NCBI RefSeq assembly: GCF_003086295.3
Contig: NC_092045.1
Span: 94,936,693-95,000,692, forward strand
Reading direction: 5' to 3'
Origin: Arachis hypogaea
Taxonomy: Eukaryota > Streptophyta > Magnoliopsida > Fabales > Fabaceae
DNA length: 64,000 nucleotides
This document shows, in pieces, positions 45,397 through 57,363 of the stretch; the first letter of the stretch is position 1; every line of letters begins with the position of its first letter. Below the pieces are notes generated by a model. That model was not told the origin of the DNA. It was given only the letters and a program-made list of their open reading frames with translations, and searched no databases. Made by a program: the position numbers and the translations under genes.

Positions 45397-46659
45397 TGTA
45401 ACACCCTAATATTCAGATCCTTATGCTCGAGTCATAAGTCAATGATATTACGGTGGTACGACTCTCAGGTGGATTTTTAATATATAAATATAGGTAATTT
45501 CAAAAGGAGTATTAATCGAGAAGCCTGAAAGGAGTAGAAATAAAATCGCGAAGACGTATCACTCACGTTTCGACAGCGAAAAGTTAAACCGCGAAGCCGA
45601 AGCGATATACGGACAAGGCATAAAGGAGATTAAGAGATAGATAACAGATAGATATATATAACATAAATAAATAGCCACTAGTCGCGACCCGCGAAGTTTA
45701 GGCCGGCTAGGGTACAGTATGAAAGTAGTTGACAACAGTACATCCTAATCTCTCCCAAAGGAAACATAAGAGCCTCTATAGGCAAGTTCCAAAAGAGTTC
45801 AACACATAATATAATATCTTCTAAACAAAGGTGGAGAGATTCTAAGCAAAACACAAGTAGAGAAAATAAAGATCTTCGCCGGCTCTCAGACGAACCACAG
45901 CTCACTTCTGAGCACCTGGACCTGTATCTGAAAAACAAGAGATATATACGGAATGAGAACCCCGGGCCCATGGGTTCCCAGTACGGTAAAAGTGCCAAAT
46001 AAATACAATGCACTGTAATAAAAACTCACTAAGCATCCTAAACTCCTTTTCACCAAGTATCCAGCCTAGATTCTCGCTAATCCATAAATAGGCATCTATC
46101 GTAAGGGGATACTAAATCTAGTTCATGGTACACATGTTTCCCAACTTTCTGATTATTCCACGAATCAGACTCAGAATCATAAGCAAAACCATCACCAGTT
46201 ATTCTGCCTCAGCAACTCTATATCAATACATCATACCCTTGCCTGGAGCTAGTGAAATCACATCACTGCGTCTACCCAGGGGGCTCAAATGATCTCATTC
46301 AAAAATCATCATCATCATGCAATCGCATTATCAATTCATCTCATCAAGAACAGCCCCCAACATCCACCGACACCATCATGAGGGATCTCTTAGTTGTACA
46401 AACACAAGCAATACAGACAAGTAATACACAAATAAGGTACAAGTAGAACAAGTAGCACGTAATCAGGTAACATAGCATATATGATATAGAAATCCAAAAC
46501 AAATAGGCAAACCCAAACAATTCAAACATATGCAAATGATGTATGCCTGCCCTATGGCTGATGATATCATCTGTCGGTTATATAGCCAACCCGACATGTC
46601 CTGGTAGCTAACCATTGGACAGAAACACCCCTTGCGGAGCAAGTAGGTTTGAGCTACAA

Positions 46660-47190
46660 CCCCTTGCTACTACCCGCTCAACCCAGAGCCAGTGGAACAA
46701 CCACTACTGCGGCTACTACCCAGGCGGGTGTTTAAAAGCTCAACCTGGAGCGAGTGGAATCACCACTACTACCGCTACTACCCAGGCGTCACAGTCTCTA
46801 ACCTGGAGCAAGTGGGACGAACCACAACCCTTGCTACTACCCAGGTATCACAATCTCTGACCTGGAGCAAGTGGGACGAACCACAACCCTTGCTACTGCC
46901 CAGGTATCTCAAGCATTAACCCAGAGCAAGTGGGACAAACCACAACCCTTGCTACTGCCCATGTATTTTAAGCATATATTCATTCAATCTCAATTCATAT
47001 TATCAATCCTCATTGTTATCAAATCTCAAACATTTACCTGGAGCAAGTGGGACGAACCCCAACCCTTACTACTACCCAGGTACCAGAGTTACATTCATTC
47101 AAAACTCCATGATTAACTCATTTATCATAAACATCATTTTTCGTCTCATACCCGGAGCAAGTGGACTAGCCACTGCTACTACCCAGGGAA
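46660..47190. repeat. Tandem array of hairpin-forming units in G's 3' LTR
   Basis: About seven units share 'acctggagcaagtgggac' and 'ccttgctactacccaggt'. Within each, CCTGG..AGCAAG can pair with CTTGCT..CCCAGG. The 5' LTR has the same array at 53831-54361. Confidence 0.88.
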
Positions 47191-47637
47191 ACTCGTATCT
47201 CAGATAGTGAAAGTGCAAATCACAATTATCAATAATTCAGCATAAACATGCATGAATTCTCATCCATGGCTCAACATCCATATCAGCCATCCGGCTCACG
47301 GTTAAATCCATAACCAGCCAATATTCATAGCATACACAGCTATTCCGGCTCACGGTTCAATCCAGAACCAGCCAATTCATAAACAATTACGGCCCTTCGG
47401 CCAATGGCATAACAAGCACTTCCACCACCATCCTCCACATCTCACATAATCATCAATGATCCTCATTGATTATTCATTTTCCCCTTGCTTCACTCGCAAG
47501 TTACCTCATTCACTAGCCCTTTTCTAATAGCTAGGCACATCATAATGATTTAAGATATAAGTGGTGAGATCGGAGGCTTAGAAGTATGAGATTTGGCTTT
47601 TAAAACTCAACTATCAACTTTGGCATGAAAACAATGC

Positions 47638-47940
47638 CACGCGTACGCGTACTCCACGCGCACGCGTGGATGGCCTTAAAAACTCATTGACGCGCAAGCG
47701 TCATGCACGCTAACGCGTGGATTAAAAATTTGCCAAATCGACGCGCACGCGTCAACCACGCGTACGCGTGGATACTCTCGTGCCCCAGGCACAAAGCTGG
47801 CACAGTTCTGGCACAACTCTCTGGAAAATGGCTGGGCATTGGGTGCAGCATTATCGGCGCGCCCGCGCACATCACGCACACGCGTGGATGGCATTTTCTG
47901 GAAGATCGGCGCGTACGCGCCAAGTGCGCCCACGCGCAAG
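47638..47940. repeat. CpG-rich palindrome cluster in G's 3' LTR
   Basis: CACGCGTACGCGTA, CCACGCGCACGCGTGG, 'gacgcgcacgcgtc', CCACGCGTACGCGTGG and 'ggcgcgtacgcgcc' occur within 300 bases. The partner cluster is at 54809-55111. Confidence 0.93.
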
Positions 47941-50017
47941 GGGTTATTCTGCTAAAAATTTTCTAAGTTAAAAACTGCAGAATTCACAGCTTCAACCCCC
48001 AATCTTCCGACGGACATAACTTCCTCATTTTAAATCGTTTTTCACCCGTTCTTCGAACGGCATGGACATCCCGGATCTAATTTCATTTCTAAACAGATTT
48101 GGCACAAAACAAAGATCCGTAGTCCAAGTTATGTCCCGTCAAAGTATGCCCAAAAACCATGTTTTCATATAAAACCACAAAGTGCCATTTTCAAAACAAG
48201 CCATTTTCAACTCTTTTCAAAATCAACCAAAACATGCCAATTTCAACCCTTTTTGAAACCAATCAAAATATACCCAAAATCAACATCAAGCCTCCTCAAC
48301 TCATACATTAACACTTTACCACGAATCACAAAACCATCATATAACCATCTTTACCCATTCCAAGTAAATGGCTAAATTACAAACATATCAACATGTCTTA
48401 CATCCTTCCTCATCTCAATTTCCAACAATACTATCTCCAATCAACCATCATTATACATAATCAATATCATAATCACTATCACGTGGTTTCACCCCCAAAT
48501 CAACCTTAATCATTTCTCAAGCATATATCACAACATACATATCTCTCATGCATTATCATACCATCAAGGCATCAATAATCATACTCACATATATGACCAC
48601 ATAATATATCTCAACCAAAATCAAACATACCTCATCTATACTATTTCACCCAAAATTTACCAATTTCCACACTTCAATTCCTCAAACCTCATTATTCAAT
48701 AACCAACCCAATCATTCATATATTCATTATATGAAATTCATCCAATCACTTGTGTCATCATACAATGCACACATCAACTTACCTTCCTTACCTCTTTCCG
48801 GCCTCCGGCCCAAAATATACGGCCTCCGGCCCAATTTCACAATTTAAATGCATAAATCACAAATCAATACTCATTACCCAAAACATCAAATTTTCAATAC
48901 ACCAAGCATACAAGGCCACACAATTCTCAACCCAATCATTAATTCACATTACATACCAACTATGCATATTAGCACCAACCATTTACACAATCTAAACTTA
49001 ATCCTAGGGGCATCTAGCCTAGGAATTCTCATCACACCACACGGTACTTAAATGAAACTTAAACCGTACCTCTTGTAGCCAAATCAATTGAGCCTCTTCT
49101 TTAGAAGTCTCTACCAATCTTAGTCCCAAGCCTTACCAAAGCTCCTCAAGCAACACCAATCTTCCAATTGTGCACCAAGATCATCAAATACACTAACATA
49201 ACCAATATCACATACATACATCAACCTAGGGCTCATAAAAATGACAAATCACAAGGGTTTGAGCACTTCTTACCTCAGCCCATATGAAGTAGGGATAGAA
49301 CCCACTTAGAATCCATGTTGGAGTATCCCTAAACACCCAAAATCACAAGATTTCAACACTAACTTCCCAAAAACGTGTAACATAGGGAAATTTCGAAAAC
49401 TGGGCAGAGATGAATAGAATACTCACCACAAAACTTAGATAGAATTGTAGAGGATGAGAAGAGCGACGCGTGGCCGCAAACGGCTCGTCAATCGGAGCTC
49501 CGTAGCTCAAGTTATGGTGATTTGAAGATCAAAGAGAGTTAGGTTTTCTCTCTTCTCTCCTCTCTTCACTATTTCAGCGCCCCAACCCCTCTTTTAGGGT
49601 AAAAATGAGCTGAAATGCTCATAACTAATGTTTATATATGTTGGGTCTTGGGCCCACTTAGGCCCAATTCACTTATTTTTGTCCGTTGGCCCAATTTTGG
49701 ACCAAAACCTTTAACATTAGCGCTCTAAATCGCACTTCAAATATTTCTACCTCCCCTAATTATAATTCCTCATTTCTTAATCTTATTTACTCATAATCAA
49801 CTTTCTCAGCTGCAGTACCAGACAGGTCTCAGCCGGTACTGCCGGTCAAAATTTCACTGCGCGCCTTTACGCAGAAAACTATGTCTTCCGACTCGGAAAA
49901 ATTCACTGAATCCAAATATCATATTGAAATCATCAAATTCCAATTGCCAAATCTTCCAACCATATTCGCTCCTACTTACTCATTATTTAATTAATTTCGG
50001 TTAGACCGGGTATTACA

Positions 50018-50034
50018 TTCTACCCCCCTAACAG
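50018..50034 (-). other. Polypurine tract of element G
   Basis: On the minus strand CTGTTAGGGGGGTAGAA lies against the 3' LTR. Confidence 0.85.
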
Positions 50035-51334
50035 AAATTTTTGCCCTCGAAAATTCCATCCATCACTACGAGTACGCGAGCGTAGTCTGCCGTTATATCC
50101 AACGCATAACAGTTCCAAGGTCCTTTTACTCTGCGCGCTTCCGTTGCCGCGCTCTGATTTCTCTATCTCTGAGGATCTCGGTCATTCGTTCTTTACTTTT
50201 ATCGTCTCATCAACTCACACCCTCTTAAATCTCATCAATAATATTGCTATCATCGTTAATCATAGACATCATCCCACATCACTATAATCAATCAATTCTT
50301 TCTTAGTTTTTTAAATTCAATGAGTTTGTACTAACAAGCTGACAAACTCTTATGAATCTGCTTCCCTTTAATAATCTATAAAAGCTTTTGAGACACACCT
50401 CTTTTGTTGAAGTTACTCAGATCAAAAATCATTTTCAAAAATATAACCAACACTCCTTCAATTCTTGGGAGAATTTTCAACAGCACCTCCCTAAAAATTG
50501 GAGTTTACCATCCGTCACGGGTTCCCTCAAACCAATCTCAATACCGCATCAGTATTGCAATTTAAAGGTTTCCAAACGATTTCTCTGAAACCGATCATTA
50601 CAAATCTTGATCAAAATCCAAGGTCACCATGACCAATCATCATAGCACTCATCTCTCAAACACAACAACTTGCACTCAATCATCATCTAAATCCGACTAT
50701 GCATCAATGATAATTTCCTCATCCATTTCAGAACCATTAAGGCTCACCGCCGCAATTAATTCCAATTATCGAGAATCAGTATCTGTATAAGCTCACTAAA
50801 CTTTTAAGTACTCAAAGCATAAAGCATTTTTAATCATATCCCACTTTTCCTTATTATTACCCTAGTATGCTAACGCTTTAGCAAGCTTCTACTATGCCAC
50901 TTTGATTTCTCGTCAAGTATTAGCTCCACCACTTATTTCCTCAAGTATCCAACCACAACTTAGCATGACTGGCATTTCAAATCAACGTTTCCAAATCCAT
51001 CATTTAGGACCATTGCTTATCTATTTAAATCAAAGGAACTAAAAGTCACGAGTTCAATCCGTTTCACCAAAAATCCAGAAATTAACCAACTATATAACAA
51101 ACACAACACATCATTCTTAACAGAAAATCATTTACATCAGAGGCATTTATCCATTTGTATTGAGGCAAATCCTTACTCGGACCATCCGGTTTGCTTCTCC
51201 GTCTAATATTAAGCTCGACATTCCCAGTTTTACTGTATAGGTGGTATTATAAAATCACACACTGCCATTTAAGCTTGATTATTGCAATTACCTCAATCTT
51301 ACTGCCGCAATCGGCCCGCATCCTGACTCTCTCC
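50035..51334 (-). other. Non-coding internal spacer of element G
   Basis: Thirteen hundred bases between the gag stop and the 3' LTR, where pol would normally be. I see no RT, RNase H or integrase blocks in any frame; the 66-codon plus frame at 50388 is not supported. Confidence 0.75.
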
Positions 51335-52375
51335 TTATTGGCAATTTCTTGATACATGCCCTGGTAACCCGCACTTGTAACATACGCCTAACCCCAATCG
51401 GCAAGGCCTATTCGGGTGATGACTTCCACACCTCTGACAGCTCAGAACATTAGAAGCAGCCGCTGCCCGTTTTCCCTTACCATTCCTTTGGGACTCCTCA
51501 CTCGTCGCAAAGTTATTCCGTCCTTGGGGAAAGTGTTGTATGTATCCTCTCTCCTTAAACTCTCGACCCCTTGGTGCGAATTCTTGGTTGTGCTCTCTAT
51601 GACTTCCTTCCTCTGCAACCCTCCTTTTCACACACTCTTCAGTAATTCTGCTCTTATTCACTAACTCTGAAAAAGTTCGGATCTCCATTGGTCCCACTGA
51701 ACTTAAGATGTCGCTCCGAAGCCCTCCTTCATACTTAATGCATTTCCATTCCTCAAAGTCTTCCGGAGCTCCATGACACATGCGGAAAACCCTGAATAGC
51801 TCCTCAAATTTGTCTGTATACTCAGATACGGACATAGCACCTTGCTTCAACTGTAGTAACTCCAATTCCTTGGCTGTCCTGGCGGAATTTGGAAAGTACT
51901 TCTTATAGAATTCCACCTGGAAGGCATCCCAAGTGATAGGATCATTCCCCTGTTGCAGGAGACGTCGAGCCCCTTGCCACCAATGCGATGCTTCCCCCAT
52001 GAGCAGATAGGTAGCAAATTCAACACGCTGCTCTTCAGGCACCAACTGCGCTTGCAGTGCTCGCTCCATGGCCTGAAACCAAGTATCAGCTTCAGTCGGA
52101 TTGGTGGTTCCCTTGAACTTAGGTGGGTTAACCTTTAAGAAAGTTGCCAGTGTCATCGGGCCCTGAGCTTCCCTTCCGCCATTGCCATTATTGTTTATCT
52201 GTTGCCCAAGGGCCTCCGCAGTGGCCTGCATAGCAGCAGCCATATTCTCCAATGCCGCCATAAGGTTTATCGGGTTATTCGAGTTGATTTCCGGTTCCTG
52301 TGTACTAGTACGATCTCTCTCACGTCCCCGACCGGGTCCACGAGGCGCCATCTGGTTCCTATACACACCAAACAA
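51335..52375 (-). CDS. Gag of element G (346 aa, or 338 from the second Met), intact
   Basis: The likely start is the second Met (MAPRGPGRGRERDR), closest to the style of relatives; the first is eight residues earlier. Residues 38-62 are an alanine-rich helix. Residues 70-240 form the retrotransposon gag core (ATFLKVNPPKFKGTTNP, then WWQGARRLLQ, then FYKKYFPNSARTAKELELLQ, then EWKCIKYEGGL). A basic segment is followed by CQRCGSHHPNRPC and a perfect zinc knuckle CYKCGLPGHVSRNC (332-345). The frame stops one codon later, whereas in autonomous relatives gag continues into protease and RT. It would form cytoplasmic particles and bind element RNA through the knuckle. Confidence 0.93.
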   Translation of the reverse strand: MFGVYRNQMAPRGPGRGRERDRTSTQEPEINSNNPINLMAALENMAAAMQATAEALGQQINNNGNGGREAQGPMTLATFLKVNPPKFKGTTNPTEADTWFQAMERALQAQLVPEEQRVEFATYLLMGEASHWWQGARRLLQQGNDPITWDAFQVEFYKKYFPNSARTAKELELLQLKQGAMSVSEYTDKFEELFRVFRMCHGAPEDFEEWKCIKYEGGLRSDILSSVGPMEIRTFSELVNKSRITEECVKRRVAEEGSHREHNQEFAPRGREFKERGYIQHFPQGRNNFATSEESQRNGKGKRAAAASNVLSCQRCGSHHPNRPCRLGLGVCYKCGLPGHVSRNCQ

Positions 52376-52548
52376 TCGATATCAAGTTGATCAGTCTCAA
52401 TATCGGTAGTATAGTGCTTCAAAGTACCAAAGGTACACTCATGGACTTCATGCTAGATGTATCAGTTAGATACCCTAACTAGCACAGGCACAGACTCAGA
52501 GTATGCATTGAAGCATAAGCAGTTCCATCCCTCAGGCTCACGAGGACG

Positions 52549-52564
52549 AACTGCTCTGATACCA
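52549..52564 (-). other. Primer binding site, initiator-Met type (element G)
   Basis: On the minus strand TGGTATCAGAGCAGTT, 3 bases from the 5' LTR; the first 12 bases are the standard initiator-Met complement. Confidence 0.92.
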
Positions 52565-52567
52565 TAA

Positions 52568-55500
52568 TGTAACACCCTAATATTCAGATCCTTATGCTCG
52601 AGTCATAAGTCAATGATATTACGGTGGTACGACTCTCAGGTGGATTTTTAATATATAAATATAGGTAATTTCAAAAGGAGTATTAATCGAGAAGCCTGAA
52701 AGGAGTAGAAATAAAATCGCGAAGACGTATCACTCACGTTTCGACAGCGAAAAGTTAAACCGCGAAGCCGAAGCGATATACGGACAAGGCATAAAGGAGA
52801 TTAAGAGATAGATAACAGATAGATATATATAACATAAATAAATAGCCACTAGTCGCGACCCTCGAAGTTTAGGCCGGCTAGGGTACAGTATGAAAGTAGT
52901 TGACAACAGTACATCCTAATCTCTCCCAAAGGAAACATAAGAGCCTCTATAGGCAAGTTCCAAAAGAGTTCAACACATAATATAATATCTTCTAAACAAA
53001 GGTGGAGAGATTCTAAGCAAAACACAAGTAGAGAAAATAAAGATCTTCGCCGGCTCTCAGACGAACCACAGCTCACTTCTGAGCACCTGGACCTGTATCT
53101 GAAAAACAAGAGATATATACGGAATGAGAACCCCGGGCCCATGGGTTCCCAGTACGGTAAAAGTGCCAAATAAATACAATGCACTGTAATAAAAACTCAC
53201 TAAGCATCCTAAACTCCTTTTCACCAAGTATCCAGCCTAGATTCTCATTAATCCATAAATAGGCATCTGTCGTAAGGGGATACTAAATCTAGTTCATGTT
53301 ACACATGTTTCCCAACTTTCTGATTATTCCACGAATCAGACTCAGAATCATAAGCAAAACCATCACCAGTTATTCTGCCTCAGCAACTCTATATCAATAC
53401 ATCATACCCTCGCTTGGAGCTAGTGAAATCACATCACTGCGTCTACCCAGGGGGCTCAAATGATCTCATTCAAAAATCATCATCATCATGCAATCGCATT
53501 ATCAATTCATCTCATCAAGAACAGCCCCCAACATCCACCGACACCATCATGAGGGATCTCTTAGTTGTACAAACACAAGCAATACAGACAAGTAATACAC
53601 AAATAAGGTACAAGTAGAACAAGTAGCACGTAATCAGGTAACATAGCATATATGATATAGAAATCCAAAACAAATAGGCAAACCCAAACAATTCAAACAT
53701 ATGCAAATGATGTATGCCTGCCCTATGGCTGATGATATCATCTGTCGGTTATATAGCCAACCCGACATGTCCTGGTAGCTAACCATTGGACAGAAACACC
53801 CCTTGCGGAGCAAGTAGGTTTGAGCTACAACCCCTTGCTACTACCCGCTCAACCCAGAGCCAGTGGAACAACCACTACTGCGGCTACTACCCAGGCGGGT
53901 GTTTAAAAGCTCAACCTGGAGCGAGTGGAATCACCACTACTACCGCTACTACCCAGGCGTCACAGTCTCTAACCTGGAGCAAGTGGGACGAACCACAACC
54001 CTTGCTACTACCCAGGTATCACAATCTCTGACCTGGAGCAAGTGGGACGAACCACAACCCTTGCTACTGCCCAGGTATCTCAAGCATTAACCCAGAGCAA
54101 GCGGGACAAACCACAACCCTTGCTACTGCCCAGGTATCTTAAGCATATATTCATTCAATCTCAATTCATATTATCAATCCTCATTGTTATCAAATCTCAA
54201 ACATTTACCTGGAGCAAGTGGGACGAACCCCAACCCTTACTACTACCCAGGTACCAGAGTTACATTCATTCAAAACTCCATGATTAACTCATTTATCATA
54301 AACATCATTTTTCGTCTCATACCCGGAGCAAGTGGACTAGCCACTGCTACTACCCAGGGAAACTCGTATCTCAGATAGTGGAAGTGCAAATCACAATTAT
54401 CAATAATTCAGCATAAACATGCATGAATTCTCATCCATGGCTCAACATCCATATCAGCCATCCGGCTCACGGTTAAATCCATAACCAGCCAATATTCATA
54501 GCATACACAGCTATTCCGGCTCACGGTTCAATCCAGAACAAGCCAATTCATAAACAATTACGGCCCTTCGGCCAATGGCATAACAAGCACTTCCACCACC
54601 ATCCTCCACATCTCACATAATCATCAATGATCCTCATTGATTATTCATTTTCCCCTTGCTTCACTCGCAAGTTACCTCATTCACTAGCCCTTTTCTAATA
54701 GCTAGGCACATCATAATGATTTAAGATATAAGTGGTGAGATCGGAGGCTTAGAAGTATGAGATTTGGCTTTTAAAACTCAAATATCAACTTTGGCATGAA
54801 AACAATGCCACGCGTACGCGTACTCCACGCGCACGCGTGGATGGCCTTAAAAACTCATCGACGCGCAAGCGTCATGCACGCTAACGCGTGGATTAAAAAT
54901 TTGCCAAATCGACGCGCACGCGTCAACCACGCGTACGCGTGGATACTCTCGTGCCCCAGGCACAAAGCTGGCACAGTTCTGGCACAACTCTCTGGAAAAT
55001 GGCTGGGCATTGGGTGCAGCATTATCGGCGCGCCCGCGCACATCACGCGCACGCGTGGATGGCATTTTCTGGAAGATCGGCGCGTACGCGCCAAGTGCGC
55101 CCACGCGCAAGGGGTTATTCTGCTAAAAATTTTCTAAGTTAAAAACTGCAGAATTCACAGCTTCAACCCCCAATCTTCCGACGGACATAACTTCCTCATT
55201 TTAAATCGTTTTTCACCCGTTCTTCGAACGGCATGGACATCCCGGATCTAATTTCATTTCTAAACAGATTTGGCACAAAACAAAGATCCGTAGTCCAAGT
55301 TATGTCCCGTCAAAGTATGCCCAAAAACCATGTTTTCATATAAAACCACAAAGTGCCATTTTCAAAACAAGCCATTTTCAACTCTTTTCAAAATCAACCA
55401 AAACATGCCAATTTCAACCCTTTTTGAAACCAATCAAAATATACCCAAAATCAACATCAAGCCTCCTCAACTCATACATTAACACTTTACCACGAATCAC

Positions 55501-57187
55501 AAAACCATCATATAACCATCTTTACCCATTCCAAGTAAATGGCTAAATTACAAACATATCAACATGTCTTACATCCTTCCTCATCTCAATTTCCAACAAT
55601 ACTATCTCCAATCAACCATCATTATACATAATCAATATCATAATCACTATCACGTGGTTTCACCCCCAAATCAACCTTAATCATTTCTCAAGCATATATC
55701 ACAACATACATATCTCTCATGCATTATCATACCATCAAGGCATCAATAATCATACTCACATATATGACCACATAATATATCTCAACCAAAATCAAACATA
55801 CCTCATCTATACTATTTCACCCAAAATTTACCAATTTCCACACTTCAATTCCTCAAACCTCATTATTCAATAACCAACCCAATCATTCATATATTCATTA
55901 TATGAAATTCATCCAATCACTTGTGTCATCATACAATGCACACATCAACTTACCTTCCTTACCTCTTTCCGGCCTCCGGCCCAAAATATACGGCCTCCGG
56001 CCCAATTTCACAATTTAAATGCATAAATCACAAATCAATACTCATTACCCAAAACATCAAATTTTCAATACACCAAGCATACAAGGCCACACAATTCTCA
56101 ACCCAATCATTAATTCACATTACATACCAACTATGCATATTAGCACCAACCATTTACACAATCCAAACTTAATCCTAGGGGCATCTAGCCTAGGAATTCT
56201 CATCACACCACACGGTACTTAAATGAAACTTAAACCGTACCTCTTGTAGCCAAATCAATTGAGCCTCTTCTTTAGAAGTCTCTACCAATCTTAGTCCCAA
56301 GCCTTACCAAAGCTCCTCAAGCAACACCAATCTTCCAATTGTGCACCAAGATCATCAAATACACTAACATAACCAATATCACATACATACATCAACCTAG
56401 GGCTCATAAAAATGACAAATCACAAGGGTTTGAGCACTTCTTACCTCAGCCCATATGAAGTAGGGATAGAACCCACTTAGAATCCATGTTGGAGTATCCC
56501 TAAACACCCAAAATCACAAGATTTCAACACTAACTTTCCAAAAACGTGTAACAGAGGGGAATTTCGAAAACTGGGCAGAGATGAATAGAATACTCACCAC
56601 AAAACTTAGATAGAATTGTAGAGGATGAGAAGAGCGACGCGTGGCCGCAAACGGCTCGTCAATCGGAGCTCCGTAGCTCAAGTTATGGTGATTTGAAGAT
56701 CAAAGAGAGTTAGGTTTTCTCTCTTCTCTCCTCTCTTCACTATTTCAGCGCCCCAACCCCTCTTTTAGGGTAAAAATGAGCTGAAATGCTCATAACTAAT
56801 GTTTATATATGTTGGGTCTTGGGCCCATTAGGCCCAATTCACTTATTTTTGTCCGTTGGCCCAATTTTGGACCAAAACCTTTAACATTAGCGCTCTAAAT
56901 CGCACTTCAAATATTTCTACCTCCCCTAATTATAATTCCTCATTTCTTAATCTTATTTACTCATAATCAAATTTCTCAGCTGCAGTACCAGACAGGCCTC
57001 AGCCGGTACTGCCGGTCAAAATTTCACTGCGCGCCTTTACGCAGAAAACTATGTCTTCCGACTCGGAAAAATTCACTGAATCCAAATATCATATTGAAAT
57101 CATCAAATTCCAATTGCCAAATCTTCCAACCATATTCGCTCCTACTTACTCATTATTTAATTAATTTCGGTTAGACCGGGTATTACA
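52568..57187 (-). repeat. 5' LTR of element G (4620 bp)
   Basis: Nearly identical to 45397-50017. It repeats GATGATATCATC (53731-53742), the hairpin array (53831-54361) and the CpG cluster (54809-55111). Confidence 0.95.
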
Positions 57188-57255
57188 ATGAGGGGTATGA
57201 ATTTTTTCATATGTATGACAGAACTATGTTTACATTAAACTATATTACATTCTAA
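57188..57255 (+). pseudogene. Continuation of the ORF split by element G
   Basis: It resumes the frame of 45181-45396 and reads about 20 codons (GYEFFHMYDRTMF) to a stop near 57254. It is immediately followed by the end region of a minus-strand CACTA gene. Confidence 0.45.
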
Positions 57256-57363
57256 GGTAGTTTCCTTATTATCATCGAACTCGTCTTCCTCTTCTTTGTT
57301 GCCATCGAACCCGTCTTCTTCTTGAAGTTCGTCGTCCTATAGTGGAAGTGCGTCAGTATCTAT

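Larger units (their letters stand above)
45397..50017 (-). repeat. 3' LTR of element G (4621 bp)
   Basis: On the minus strand TGTAATACCCGGTCTAACCG...GGGTGTTACA. It holds GATGATATCATC (46560-46571), a hairpin repeat array (46660-47190), CGCG palindromes (47638-47940) and long CA-rich stretches (48000-49300). Frames across the repeats occur identically in both LTRs and are not genes. Confidence 0.95.
45397..57187 (-). mobile_element. Element G: complete, young, gag-only retrotransposon with 4.6-kb LTRs
   Basis: LTRs 45397-50017 (4621 bp) and 52568-57187 (4620 bp) differ at about 25 places by eye. The internal region is only 2550 bp, with a polypurine tract, an initiator-Met type primer site and one intact gag frame. 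No protease, RT, RNase H or integrase is present, although gag is chromovirus-like with a zinc knuckle. So LTRs make up 78% of the element, and it depends on a partner's pol. Gag and LTR layout relate it to element B's family. Confidence 0.93.

Noticed and set aside
46615..47207. Several overlapping frames rich in W, P, T and L
   Set aside because: They are translations of the hairpin repeat array in G's LTR and recur identically in the other LTR.
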